DNA of 63,989 nt from Patescibacteria group bacterium AH-259-L05 (GCA_027717985.1 JALLOO010000002.1:71257-135245), one strand, 5' to 3'. Counted from the first letter of the stretch, positions 1-8,038 are shown. Notes: generated by a model from the sequence alone, not told the origin. Made by a program: numbers and translations.

Positions 1-2
1 AT

Positions 3-896
3 TATTGTAACAGCCCTTCTCATATGCAAGAATGTATTGAGTTCGCCATTGAATATGACATACTGCCCGAGGGAGAAAAACAAGAAGTGATTAAAGTTTT
101 AGCTGCTTTAAAGAAAGGCGTAAAAATGCCAAATTGTCGCAGCAAACAAGAATGTGATATATATTGTTCAGAACCGGATCATATACTTGAATGCATTGAG
201 TTTGCCGAAGCAGCAGGTTTTGTATCGCCTGAAGAAGCAGCAATGATACGAAAAACAGGAGGGAAAGGTCCAGGCGGATGTATTGGAAGAGAATGTGAAA
301 CGTATTGTGATGACCCAAATCATATGCAGCAATGTATGGAATTTGCTATAGAATATGATCTAATGCCGCCAGAGCAAAGACAGGATGCAGAAAAAATGTT
401 ACGTGCGCTTCAAAAAGGAATAGGGCCTCCGGGTGGCTGTCGGAGTGAAGTAGAATGCGAAGCATATTGTAAAGATCCTGCTCATATTGAGGAGTGTTTG
501 AATTTTGCCGAAGCTGCAGGATTTATGAGTTCTGAAGAGGTACAAAAGGCGCGAAAAGGAATGGAATTTATGAAGACGGGCGGTCCAGGAGGTTGTAAAA
601 GTGAACAAGAATGCAGATCCTACTGTGAAGATTTATCTCATGTTCAAGAGTGTCTTGACTTTGCAGTTGAAATGGGAGAGATGAGTTCTGAAGATGCTGA
701 ATTTTCAAAAGAAATGCTTAAAAAAGGAATAACTGGTGGTCCGGGCGGATGCAGAAGCAAAGAAGAATGTGAAACATATTGTAAAAATCTTCTTCATTTA
801 CCTGAATGTATAAAATTTAAAAAAGAACATGGATTAGAAGGATCTGAAGATATAGAGGAACTTGAAAGAAGTATAAGAGAAGAATATCGTCCTTAG
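3..896 (+). CDS. Cysteine-rich repeat protein, 5' end outside the window
   Basis: The reading frame is open back to the first bases of the window (before the ATG at 24 it reads YCNSPSH), so the gene starts upstream and this is only its C-terminal part. It consists of tandem units of about 45-50 residues, each with the spacing C-x5-C-x3-C-x8-C and a common pattern (E)C-x2-YC-x-D/P-x-H-x3-C-x2-FA. Five full units and one partial one are visible; one has C-x4-C. Glycine-rich linkers (GGPGG) separate them. The function is unknown to me. Paired cysteines suggest either disulfides in a secreted protein or metal binding, but the N-terminus needed to judge export is missing. A hairpin terminator follows. 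Confidence 0.8.
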   Translation, partial: YCNSPSHMQECIEFAIEYDILPEGEKQEVIKVLAALKKGVKMPNCRSKQECDIYCSEPDHILECIEFAEAAGFVSPEEAAMIRKTGGKGPGGCIGRECETYCDDPNHMQQCMEFAIEYDLMPPEQRQDAEKMLRALQKGIGPPGGCRSEVECEAYCKDPAHIEECLNFAEAAGFMSSEEVQKARKGMEFMKTGGPGGCKSEQECRSYCEDLSHVQECLDFAVEMGEMSSEDAEFSKEMLKKGITGGPGGCRSKEECETYCKNLLHLPECIKFKKEHGLEGSEDIEELERSIREEYRP

Positions 897-920
897 TTTA
901 TTCATTTATTAAAAACAAAA

Positions 921-950
921 AAGACCGTCATTGAGATGACGGTTCTTTTT
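921..950. terminator. Bidirectional hairpin terminator
   Basis: Stem AAGACCGTCA / TGACGGTTCTT around a short loop, flanked by A-run and T-run. It lies between the convergent genes ending at 896 (+) and 953 (-), so it can serve both. Confidence 0.8.
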
Positions 951-952
951 AA

Positions 953-1540
953 TTAGCCATATAATTGATAGGGAGTAAATCTTTCAGGTACATCAGGATT
1001 ATAATATCCTATTGATGGAAAGTTAGTCCTATATCCAGGCAGAAAATAATCTTCTATTTTTTCAAGTCGTATTTTGAATTGAATTAGTTCATGCTTAGAT
1101 AAATTTTCAGGAACATACAATCGGCTTGGCCACTTGTCTCCTATGCATGGTATAATTTCTTCCCATATGACTCGCCTTGCATCAAATGGTAGAAGTTTTT
1201 TATCCACAAAATTTTTAAGCGATTCAATACCATATTTTTCTTGAACTGTATCTTGAATAATATCCCAGAATCCAGCAACATTTTCAGGATGGCAGACAGG
1301 GCAGGTAATAAATCCTAATTCTATTAATTTGCGCAAGCCCTTATCACCAATAGCTAATAAAACCTCACTATATCCTTTTGGCCCTTTATTTCCTGATGGA
1401 CAATTTGTTTTGCCAAGCAATCCGGTAGAAAGTCGTGCTGACCAAATGCGAAAATGGCGTTGTAATCTTGCTATATCTTCTAATCTGAGCACATCATACC
1501 TATCATTTATTAAAACACCATATTCATCCTTTCTCGCCAT
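953..1540 (-). CDS. Hypothetical protein with CPVCH motif
   Basis: A 195-residue soluble protein that I do not recognise. It has a CPVCH motif near residue 80 and an isolated Cys-rich NCPSG segment near 45, which together could bind a metal, but no known fold is evident. The start is supported by an AAGGAG site 8-10 bases before the ATG and by a good promoter (TTGACG-N16-TATAAT) further upstream. It is a single-gene unit, divergent from the hydroxylase-like gene at 1731, with a terminator right after the stop. Confidence 0.65.
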   Translation of the reverse strand: MARKDEYGVLINDRYDVLRLEDIARLQRHFRIWSARLSTGLLGKTNCPSGNKGPKGYSEVLLAIGDKGLRKLIELGFITCPVCHPENVAGFWDIIQDTVQEKYGIESLKNFVDKKLLPFDARRVIWEEIIPCIGDKWPSRLYVPENLSKHELIQFKIRLEKIEDYFLPGYRTNFPSIGYYNPDVPERFTPYQLYG

Positions 1541-1580
1541 GATTTTTTCTCCTTATTTTTACTTTTAAAAAACTATCTAT

Positions 1581-1608
1581 ATTATACAAAACACGATAAA
1601 AACGTCAA
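1581..1608 (-). promoter_or_regulatory. Sigma70-type promoter for the 953-1540 gene
   Basis: On the minus strand: TTGACG, 16-base spacer, TATAAT. It is followed by a leader reading GATAGTTTTTTAAAAG and an AAGGAG site. Confidence 0.7.
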
Positions 1609-1616
1609 CTATTTTG

Positions 1617-1630
1617 CTTGACCGTTCAAG
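1617..1630. promoter_or_regulatory. Palindrome between divergent promoters
   Basis: CTTGA-CCGT-TCAAG lies between the two divergent promoters, just upstream of the minus-strand -35 box. Its position would suit an operator shared by both genes; that role is inference. Confidence 0.3.
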
Positions 1631-1662
1631 GTGACATCTTGACTTATCCTCAACAGTAGGTC

Positions 1663-1690
1663 TTGACAGGATTTTATAACATTATATACT
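1663..1690 (+). promoter_or_regulatory. Sigma70-type promoter for the 1731 gene
   Basis: TTGACA, 16-base spacer, TATACT. The leader contains GTTGTTCTTTAAA and ends in AAGGAGG before the ATG at 1731. Confidence 0.75.
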
Positions 1691-1730
1691 TACAGTGTTG
1701 TTCTTTAAATTTTAAAAATAAGGAGGAAAA

Positions 1731-2276
1731 ATGGATATAACAGTATTTGATATACTACGAGCATTGTTTATGTTTACTATTGGTGGAGTTATTGTTGTTG
1801 ATTTGACGAGCTATTTCTGGCATCGCTTTGTTGAGCACAATGGGTTCCTTGGAGAGATGTTTAGACCTCGGCACGTAGTTCACCATGAGGGACATTATCC
1901 ACCCGAGTCGCTTCGACCAAAGCATCCAGAAGAATACAAAAGTGCTGGTTCAAAGGGCTGGTATGTATTAGCAGGGTTGGATATTGTTTTGATTTTTTTA
2001 ATCTTTCCGCTTCGCGATGCAGTGCCTTTAGTAGTTGGTGGTGTGCTTTATGCGCGGTTTGTTGTTCAGTACTTTCATATAGTATTTCATATACCCTCTC
2101 ATTGGCTGCATAGATTTAAGCGGTTTAAGCGTTTGATTAAGTTGCACGATATTCATCATTGGGCTCCTTGTAATTATGGAATTGTTTTTTTCTGGGTGGA
2201 CAGAATTTTTAAGACATTACGAGAAGATATGCCAAAGGAAAAGGAAGATATTTTTCCTGGATATAAAAGGAGTTAG
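1731..2276 (+). CDS. Fatty acid hydroxylase / sterol desaturase superfamily membrane protein
   Basis: A 181-residue membrane protein with the histidine clusters of the di-iron fatty-acid-hydroxylase superfamily: HRFVEH near residue 31, HVVHHEGH near 48, then HIVFH and HDIHH near 115 and 140. Hydrophobic segments lie near residues 5-25, 80-95 and 98-112. The family uses a His-bound di-iron centre to hydroxylate or desaturate lipids in the membrane; the substrate cannot be read here. The protein is shorter than many sterol desaturases but keeps the motif order. The start is fixed by AAGGAGG and a strong promoter. A hairpin with T-run overlaps the stop codon. Confidence 0.75.
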   Translation: MDITVFDILRALFMFTIGGVIVVDLTSYFWHRFVEHNGFLGEMFRPRHVVHHEGHYPPESLRPKHPEEYKSAGSKGWYVLAGLDIVLIFLIFPLRDAVPLVVGGVLYARFVVQYFHIVFHIPSHWLHRFKRFKRLIKLHDIHHWAPCNYGIVFFWVDRIFKTLREDMPKEKEDIFPGYKRS

Positions 2277-2297
2277 TTATATACTAACCCTTTTTTG
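2270..2297 (+). terminator. Terminator overlapping the stop codon
   Basis: Stem GTTAGT / ACTAAC followed by CCTTTTTTG; the TAG stop lies inside the stem. Confidence 0.6.
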
Positions 2298-2318
2298 TTT
2301 TTGGAAAATGGGCAAGAA

Positions 2319-2498
2319 AGAACATAGTCGCTCGCTAATGCTCGCGAGCTATGTTCTCCATAGGGCTTCCGCCCTCTGGCGTGGCTCATCCGCTCACCCA
2401 GCGAGCTGGGTGAGGGATTCGCTCCTGTCACCCCAACGGGGAAACTATGTTTCCCCGACCCCCTTCCTCTTGTATCGGAATTTCTAAATTCCGATACA
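2319..2498. repeat. Cluster of four perfect hairpins in non-coding DNA
   Basis: Four inverted repeats stand in a row: AGAACATAG/CTATGTTCT (2319-2357), CTCACCCA/TGGGTGAG (2393-2414), GGGGAAA/TTTCCCC (2438-2456) and TGTATCGGAATTT/AAATTCCGATACA (2471-2498). No convincing gene lies here. The open frames crossing the region look like by-products of the palindromes. Confidence 0.65.
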
Positions 2499-2527
2499 AT
2501 AAAACAATTTTCTATGTTGTAAGTAAG

Positions 2528-2602
2528 TGGTGCCCCCGCCAGGATTCGAACCCGGAACCTTGGCTCCGAAGGCCAGTGTGATATCCGTTTCACCACAGGG
2601 GC
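2528..2602 (-). tRNA. tRNA-Arg (anticodon TCG)
   Basis: Full cloverleaf on the minus strand. The acceptor stem GCCCCTG pairs with CGGGGGC, the anticodon loop is CTTCGGA, the T-loop is TTCGAAT, and CCA is encoded. It lies 78 bases downstream of pilT on the same strand. Confidence 0.9.
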
Positions 2603-2680
2603 TTAGAAATAGAATCAGGGATTTACCCCTGATTTATTATTCGTATCATTCGTATGAATATGTAGATTAGTATCGCGTTT

Positions 2681-3733
2681 TTAATCTTTTAAAATTTCTT
2701 CAGGGTAGTTTGTACTATTTACCGCAGTGTCAAGATCAATATCACCTTTTCGATATAATTTTTTAAGGTCTTGCTCTAAAGTATGCATGCCATCTTTGGA
2801 TCCTGTCTGGAGTGCAGATCGGATTTGGGCAATTTTATTTTCTCTAATTAAGTTGGCAACAGCCGGGGTATTGATAAGGATTTCGCGGGCCGCAGCTCTT
2901 CCCCCACCTTTTTTTGGCAATAAATGTTGAGAAATAACTGCTCGTAAGGCCATGGCAACCTGTAATCTAATTTGTCGTTGTTGTCCGGTAGGAAAGATGT
3001 CAATCATTCGATCAATGGTTTGTGGCGCATTTGGTGTGTGAAGTGTTGCTAAAAGTAAGTGTCCGGTTTCTGCTAATGTAATTGCTAGACTAACCGTTTC
3101 TAGATCTCTCATTTCAGAAACTAAAACAACATCGGGATCTTGTCTGACAATATGTTTTAATGCTGATTTAAATGAGAGCATATCTCTACCAAGTTCACGT
3201 TGCGCAATCACACTTTTTTTCGGTTTAAATATAAATTCAATTGGATCTTCAAGTGTCATAATATGACATGCTCGTGTTTCATTAATATGATCAATCAAGG
3301 CTGCAAGTGTGGTAGACTTTCCAGATCCTGTTGGCCCGGTAACTAATACCATTCCATCATTAAGTTCAGCGAGTTTATATGTTGATTTAGGCATACCAAT
3401 TTCTTCCATAGCAGGGATTTTGGGTAAAATAAGTCGCGCAGCTAAGGCAAGTGTATTTTTTTCCCAAAAAATACTTACTCTATAGCGAATACCATCACCA
3501 TCATCAATTTGATACGAAAATTCTAAATTTCGTTCTTTAAAAAGTTCTTCTTTTTGTCCTTTACTGATAATGGTTTCAATTAAGGATAAAATATCATCGT
3601 GATTAAGTGCAGGCCAGTTTTTTGCAGGCCTTAAAATGCCGTCAATTCGATAATAAACAGGCAGTCCATGAGCCAAATGAATATCAGAAGCCTTAAGACT
3701 TACTGCTCCTTTAAAAATTTCTTCAACAGTCAT
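2681..3733 (-). CDS. pilT: PilT-like type IV pilus retraction ATPase
   Basis: A 350-residue member of the GspE/PilT secretion ATPase family, normal length for PilT. Visible are Walker A GPTGSGKST (about residues 133-141), the Asp box EDPIE, a Walker-B-like segment VVLVSEMRD (the family usually has GEMRD) and the His box LATLHT. The N-terminal domain begins with the KASDIHL pattern typical of PilT. ATP hydrolysis by the hexamer drives pilus retraction at the inner membrane. No other pilus gene is in this window. Short TTGA-rich direct repeats lie just upstream. SD is not obvious. Confidence 0.88.
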   Translation of the reverse strand: MTVEEIFKGAVSLKASDIHLAHGLPVYYRIDGILRPAKNWPALNHDDILSLIETIISKGQKEELFKERNLEFSYQIDDGDGIRYRVSIFWEKNTLALAARLILPKIPAMEEIGMPKSTYKLAELNDGMVLVTGPTGSGKSTTLAALIDHINETRACHIMTLEDPIEFIFKPKKSVIAQRELGRDMLSFKSALKHIVRQDPDVVLVSEMRDLETVSLAITLAETGHLLLATLHTPNAPQTIDRMIDIFPTGQQRQIRLQVAMALRAVISQHLLPKKGGGRAAAREILINTPAVANLIRENKIAQIRSALQTGSKDGMHTLEQDLKKLYRKGDIDLDTAVNSTNYPEEILKD

Positions 3734-3761
3734 GCGTTTAAAAATTATACTAATTATAAGA

Positions 3762-3820
3762 ACCTGACTCCGTCAGAACCTTGATTTTCAATTAAGGACC
3801 TGACTCCGTCAGAACCTTGA
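3762..3820. repeat. 23-bp direct repeat pair with internal dyad
   Basis: ACCTGACTCCGTCAGAACCT followed by TGA occurs at 3762-3784 and 3798-3820, a 36-base period. Each copy contains the dyad CTGAC-TCC-GTCAG. It lies between efp and pilT. Confidence 0.7.
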
Positions 3821-3864
3821 AGTTTGAAAGGAATAATATTTGTATCCAAACTTTAAAATTTCAT

Positions 3865-4422
3865 TTAAACCCTTTCTACATATGATCCTGTTTCTGTATT
3901 TATTCTAACAATATCTCCCCTTTTAATAAATATAGGGACCGTTAGTTGAGTATCGGTCTCTAACGTTACTGTTTTTGTTGGCGTGGTTGCGGAGTCACCT
4001 TTAATAGATGGTGGCGCTTCAATAACCTCAAGATTAACCTTTTTTGGGAGCTCGATAGCCACGGGATTTTTATTATATATAAGGGTGGCAATCTCAATGC
4101 CCTCTTTTAAAAATTTTTTTTGATCAGTTAAGGATGCTGCAGGGAGGAAAAATTGTTCATATGTATGAGTATCCATAAAAAAGAATTTATCATCCTCTTT
4201 GTATAAGAAATTTGCAGTAGATTTTTCAATATCTGCAGTTTTAATTTTATCAGATCCGGTAAATGTTTTCTCTAATGTAAGACCAGTGATAAGATTTTTT
4301 AGTTTGGTACGTACATATGCGCCGCCGCGGGCAGTAGTTGTGTGTTGAGAATAAATAATTTTATATGGTTCGTTATTAAAAGTGATAATAATTCCAATTT
4401 TTTTAAGATTATTGATATCCAT
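3865..4422 (-). CDS. efp: Translation elongation factor P
   Basis: A 185-residue EF-P with the three domains expected: KOW-like N-domain, central OB domain, and a C-terminal OB domain ending RINTETGSYVERV. EF-P relieves ribosome stalling at proline runs. The loop that normally carries the modified lysine (KPGKG in E. coli) reads TTARGGA here, so the tip residue appears to be arginine. The gene starts 2 bases after the rpsR stop, as last gene of an rpsF-ssb-rpsR-efp unit. No EarP, EpmA or EpmB gene is visible in the window. Confidence 0.92.
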   Translation of the reverse strand: MDINNLKKIGIIITFNNEPYKIIYSQHTTTARGGAYVRTKLKNLITGLTLEKTFTGSDKIKTADIEKSTANFLYKEDDKFFFMDTHTYEQFFLPAASLTDQKKFLKEGIEIATLIYNKNPVAIELPKKVNLEVIEAPPSIKGDSATTPTKTVTLETDTQLTVPIFIKRGDIVRINTETGSYVERV

Positions 4423-4424
4423 TG

Positions 4425-4634
4425 TTATTTTTTAACAAATGGTAAAAGTGCCATAATACGTGCTCGTTTAATAGCGCGTGCAAGTTTTCTTTGATGTTTT
4501 GCACAGGTTCCTTTTCTGCGTCGAGGAAGTATTTTTTCATACGGCGAAATAAATCGACGTAATAGATCAGTATTTTTATAGTCGATTTCATTTATATTGT
4601 TAACGCAAAAATAACAATGTTTTTGATTCTCCAT
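4425..4634 (-). CDS. rpsR: 30S ribosomal protein bS18
   Basis: A 69-residue bS18 with the conserved core [20 protein letters not shown], then [20 protein letters not shown] and ALLPF. The N-terminus carries CYFC, a pair kept in many bS18 proteins. It belongs to the rpsF-ssb-rpsR cluster. In most bacteria rplI (bL9) comes next; here efp follows directly. Confidence 0.95.
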   Translation of the reverse strand: MENQKHCYFCVNNINEIDYKNTDLLRRFISPYEKILPRRRKGTCAKHQRKLARAIKRARIMALLPFVKK

Positions 4635-4687
4635 ACGTTCATTAAAACATTAAAACAGATTGTTTTTTTACCCTTGTATTTTTATGC

Positions 4688-5113
4688 TTAAAAGGGAATT
4701 TCTTCTACGTTGATTTCCTCTTCTTCAGGAGCCTCTTCTTCCGACGTTTTTTTTGAAGAGGGTTCTTTGTCTGTTGTTTGTGTAGATCGTGGACCTAATT
4801 GTATTCTTTCGGCAATAATTTCTGTTCTATATTTTTTATTGCCTTGCTGATCTTCCCAACTGTTTGTTTGTAATCTTCCTTCAATATATACTAAACTACC
4901 TTTTTTTAAAAATTTTTGAGCAATTTCAGCAAGTCTTCGCCATGCAACAATGTTGTGAAATTCAGCTTGCTGCTGTTTTTCACCGCTTTCTTTATTTGTC
5001 CAAAATCTATTGGTAGCTACCCCAAATGAAGCCACTGTTTGTCCTGAAGGAGTGGTTCGTACTTCTGGATCTCTGGTAACATTCCCCAAAATAATTGCTT
5101 TGTTTACATTCAT
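4688..5113 (-). CDS. ssb: Single-stranded DNA-binding protein
   Basis: A 141-residue SSB with an N-terminal OB fold (NKAIILGNVTRDPEVR, then FHNIVAWRRLAEI and GSLVYIEGRLQT) up to about residue 105. A Glu-rich tail ends in the acidic tip EEIPF that in this family docks partner proteins. Its place between rpsF and rpsR is the classical arrangement. Confidence 0.94.
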   Translation of the reverse strand: MNVNKAIILGNVTRDPEVRTTPSGQTVASFGVATNRFWTNKESGEKQQQAEFHNIVAWRRLAEIAQKFLKKGSLVYIEGRLQTNSWEDQQGNKKYRTEIIAERIQLGPRSTQTTDKEPSSKKTSEEEAPEEEEINVEEIPF

Positions 5114-5136
5114 AATTTATTATACATTATATTTAT

Positions 5137-5682
5137 TTAGATTTTTAATAGTTCATCAATTTTCTCTCCCAATTTTTTAAGGTTAACTTTTTTAGGTTTT
5201 TCAGATTTTTTTTCTTCTTCTTTTGCTTCTGGAGGTGTTTCTTCTTCCTCTGAAGTTTCAGGAGATGCGTCGGCGGATACATCTTTTTCTTCTTTCTTGT
5301 CCTCCGCAGCCCTATCCAAGGCGGGTTCCTTTATTTCTTCTTTAAAAATGTCATCGAATTCTTCTTTTTTTCGTTTTGGTCTTTTTCTAAGGCGAGGTTT
5401 AGTTTCTAATGCGGCAGTGATCATATGGCGCAGAACTTCAGAGGTTAGTTTTAGTTTTTGGTTGAGTTCGTTAATTTTTTTAGCATTTATATCAAAGCGT
5501 ACTAATAGATAAAAACCCCGATGAATGGATTTAATCGGATATGCTAATTTTTTCCCGCCGAGAATTTTTTCATGGGTAATTGTTCCTTCTAAATCAGAGA
5601 TAATCTTTTTTATTTTTTGCGAAATTCCCCCTAGATCCTTTTCTGTATATGGAGCAGGAACAATATATAAGAGTTCATACAT
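5137..5682 (-). CDS. rpsF: 30S ribosomal protein bS6 with long charged C-terminal extension
   Basis: The first 95 residues are bS6 (MYELLYIVPAPYTEKDL, then GGKKLAYPIKSIHRGFYLL). After that comes an unusual extension of about 85 residues, first basic (RLRKRPKRKK) and then very rich in Glu and Lys. I use the ATG at 5682 because the family starts at this point; the frame also has an upstream TTG at 5694. No Shine-Dalgarno site precedes it. The divergent methyltransferase fragment starts about 20-40 bases away, so any promoter must be compact. Confidence 0.9.
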   Translation of the reverse strand: MYELLYIVPAPYTEKDLGGISQKIKKIISDLEGTITHEKILGGKKLAYPIKSIHRGFYLLVRFDINAKKINELNQKLKLTSEVLRHMITAALETKPRLRKRPKRKKEEFDDIFKEEIKEPALDRAAEDKKEEKDVSADASPETSEEEETPPEAKEEEKKSEKPKKVNLKKLGEKIDELLKI

Positions 5683-5721
5683 ATTAATTGACAATTATGG
5701 ATGGTAATTGATAATAGTAGT

Positions 5722-6270
5722 ATGACCTACTTTTTTATATTAGGCAATAACCCTACTTTGTCAATAGCAGAGATTGTGTGCGTATTGTCTGCAAAAATAA
5801 AAAAACAAAATATAAAAATTCTTTCTCAAGATATATTTATTGTTGAGCTTAATAAAAAGATTGATACCAGTTTGCTCCAAAAGCAATTAGGAGGAACTAT
5901 TAAAATTGGGCAGATTATTAATAACTTCAGTATAGATGATATAAAGAAGGCAGAACAATCATTGGTTAAGCAGATTTTGTCGTTGTTCCCATTAAACAAA
6001 CCAAAAATCTTTTTTGGTTTTAGCATTTATGGGAGAAAAGTAAATATAAAACAGTTGGCTTTGGCAGTAAAGAAGAAATTAAAACAGCAGGGAATTGCTT
6101 CGCGATGGGTAGTATCAAAAGAAAGCGTTCTTTCGTCAGTGGTTGTGCAGAAAAATAAGTTATTAGAACAAGGAGCAGAATTTACATTATTTGTGAACTA
6201 CTCTATCCCTAAAGGGATAAAGCTTCCTGCTTCATCGTCGAGAGTAACCTCTCAACTCCACAAGCGTTGA
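5722..6270 (+). pseudogene. N-terminal part of TRM11-like tRNA methyltransferase, split by a mobile element
   Basis: MTYFFILGNNPTLSIAEI and the following THUMP-like region match the N-terminal half of TRM11/G10-type tRNA guanine-N2 methyltransferases as known in this group. The native sequence runs to about 6192 (GAEFTLF). Beyond that the frame reads into the end of the inserted TnpB element and stops at 6270. The remaining half, in good frame, is at about 8241-9035. Joining 6192 to 8241 restores an uninterrupted frame. An in-frame ATG at 5701 exists, but the family start fits 5722. The fragment lacks the SAM-binding domain and should be inactive alone. Confidence 0.8.
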
Positions 6271-6330
6271 TTCCTGTAGTCCCTACAGTATGTAAACTTA
6301 AGGCAAGAATGTTTCTAGCTGCGTTAACAT
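6193..6330 (-). ncRNA. Probable omegaRNA (TnpB guide RNA) region
   Basis: In known TnpB elements the guide RNA derives from the 3' end of tnpB and the right end of the element. This region has that position and the terminal hairpin. A guide read past the end would match the flanking methyltransferase sequence. The boundaries and existence are inferred from the family, not shown by the sequence. Confidence 0.4.
6204..6219 (-). other. Right-end palindrome of the TnpB element
   Basis: TATCCC-TAAA-GGGATA. The tnpB stop codon (6209-6211) lies inside it. The minus strand continues into TAGAGTAGTTCAC, an ending typical of TnpB elements. Confidence 0.65.
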
Positions 6331-7420
6331 CTCTATCTATGGTCAAAGCACATTCAGGACAGTGGTGAATTCTGACAGCTAAAGATTTAGGAACTGTTTT
6401 TTGACAATTGCTGCATATTTGAGATGTATTTTGGGGATTCACTCCTTGCGTCCACATACTAGCTTCTTCCGCTTTGTATGTAAGCATGTGCAGGAATTTG
6501 CCCCAGGCAGCATCAGATATTGATTTTGCTAAATATTTGTTTTTAACCAAACCTTTGATATTTAATTTTTCAAAGGCAATGAGCTGAAAGGCATTGACCA
6601 GCGATGTGCTTAGTTTGTGTAAAAAATCTACTCTTTGATTATTGATTCTTTCGTGTAATTGAGCCACTTTTAATCTTGATTTACTTCTGTTCTTGCTTTT
6701 AAGTTTTTTTCTTGAATGCTTTCTTTGGATTTGAGCTAATTTTTTTTCTGATGCTTTTAAATATCTCGGATTATGTATATTTTCCCCTTGAGACGTGGTT
6801 ACAAAACTGTTTAATCCTACATCAATTCCAATCATATTTTCATTTTTGATATTCTTGATTCGTGGTTTATCTGGTAATTTTTGATTAATCTCAACTGAAA
6901 AACACGCATACCATTTATTAGTTAAAGTTCTTCTAATAATTAAGGTTTTAATATTTCTTTTAATTGGTCGATGGAGTATAATTTTAAGAGAACCAATTTT
7001 GGAAAGATTAAGTTTGTTGGTCTTTACTTCAAATCCTGATTGTGGATATATCAAACTATCATATCTATTTTTTCCTTTAAATCGAGGATATCCTGGCTTT
7101 TTGTTTTTCCCTTTCTTGTTTTCTGCTACTCTTCTAAAAAAGTTTTGAAACGATTTGTCTAAACGTCTGGGTACATCTTGTAATACTTGAGAATATATTT
7201 GATTTAATTCCGGTTTTTGTTTTTTAAGCTCTGGTATTTGTTTAATTTGATCAAAGCATGTTATTTTTGTTTTATCCTTTTCATACGCATCTTTTTTTTG
7301 TTCTAGAAAATGATTGTACAGCCAGCAACAAGAACAAAGCCAGGATTCAAGTAAGGCTTGTTGAGCCTTAGTTGGATATAGTCTGAATTTGTAAGTTCGT
7401 TTTAGCATATTTTTATTCAT
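6209..7420 (-). CDS. tnpB: RNA-guided endonuclease TnpB
   Basis: A 403-residue TnpB of normal length. The RuvC acidic residues appear intact: Asp in IGIDVGLNSF (about 200), Glu in IAFEKLNIKGL (about 284) and Asp in IDRDVNAARNIL (about 362-364). A zinc ribbon is formed by CSNC (336-339) and CPEC (354-357). The N-terminus YKFRLYPTKAQ is typical. TnpB cuts DNA guided by an RNA from the element's right end and helps keep the element at the donor site. It is co-oriented with the LexA-like gene 12 bases upstream and probably cotranscribed. All residues look functional, so this is a recent insertion. Confidence 0.93.
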   Translation of the reverse strand: MNKNMLKRTYKFRLYPTKAQQALLESWLCSCCWLYNHFLEQKKDAYEKDKTKITCFDQIKQIPELKKQKPELNQIYSQVLQDVPRRLDKSFQNFFRRVAENKKGKNKKPGYPRFKGKNRYDSLIYPQSGFEVKTNKLNLSKIGSLKIILHRPIKRNIKTLIIRRTLTNKWYACFSVEINQKLPDKPRIKNIKNENMIGIDVGLNSFVTTSQGENIHNPRYLKASEKKLAQIQRKHSRKKLKSKNRSKSRLKVAQLHERINNQRVDFLHKLSTSLVNAFQLIAFEKLNIKGLVKNKYLAKSISDAAWGKFLHMLTYKAEEASMWTQGVNPQNTSQICSNCQKTVPKSLAVRIHHCPECALTIDRDVNAARNILALSLHTVGTTGINACGVERLLSTMKQEALSL

Positions 7421-7432
7421 TAATCAGTTTCC

Positions 7433-8038
7433 TTAGCTGGTAAAGTGAATAATATTTTTTACCTCTCCGACAATATGAAAATTTTCACTTTTCTTTACAA
7501 CTTCATGCGGATATTTCGGATTAAAAGATTCTAACACAATGTGTTTGCCCGCAAAGATAATCTTTTTGATTTTTGCCTCGTGGTTATGAATCACAATACC
7601 AAGCTGGCCTGATGTAACATCTCTTTGTTTAGTAGCTAAAACCAAATCATTTTCAAATATTCTCGGTTCCATTGAATCACCCATGGCTTTAACTAAAAAG
7701 ATTTGATCTGAAACACCAAACGCTTTAGTGGAAAGTGGTATTCGATCAATCACATTTTCTTGTACCAATAGTCCTCGGGGCCCGCACTGAGCCATGCCAT
7801 AACAATTAACATAGGTTAAGTCTTCTACCGGATCTTTAAGAACGATGTAGTCTTGCGGGTTGGCTGGATTTCGCCGAAGATACCCTTTTTTCTCAAGCTG
7901 CTCAATATGGTAAAAAGCTGTGTTAGGCGAGCTAACGCCTATTTCTTCAGCTATATCCCTCAGAGTCATACCCCTAACACCTTTTTTAAGTATATTGAGA
8001 ATTATTTTTTGTTTAGGGTGGAGTAATTCTTTAGTCAT
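7433..8038 (-). CDS. LexA-like self-cleaving repressor (S24 family) inside the TnpB element
   Basis: A 201-residue protein with an N-terminal winged helix (LRDIAEEIGVSSPNTAFYHI, residues 26-45, followed by LEKKGYL) and a C-terminal S24 peptidase domain. The catalytic Ser lies in GDSMEPRI (about 122) and the Lys in EAKIKKI (about 158). The probable cleavage bond is Cys-Gly in MAQCGPRG (85-86), where LexA usually has Ala-Gly. Such proteins repress SOS or element genes until RecA stimulates self-cleavage. It has its own promoter and lies between the two element ends, upstream of tnpB. It may be element cargo or a captured host gene. Confidence 0.85.
   Translation of the reverse strand: MTKELLHPKQKIILNILKKGVRGMTLRDIAEEIGVSSPNTAFYHIEQLEKKGYLRRNPANPQDYIVLKDPVEDLTYVNCYGMAQCGPRGLLVQENVIDRIPLSTKAFGVSDQIFLVKAMGDSMEPRIFENDLVLATKQRDVTSGQLGIVIHNHEAKIKKIIFAGKHIVLESFNPKYPHEVVKKSENFHIVGEVKNIIHFTS

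Noticed and set aside
2273-2596. Minus-strand frame of 107 residues
   Set aside because: It is made of tRNA-Arg and the hairpin cluster, with no protein-like composition.
6209-8038. Integrated prophage or defence island with a LexA-type repressor
   Set aside because: No phage structural, integrase or defence genes; the ends and host-gene split fit a TnpB element.
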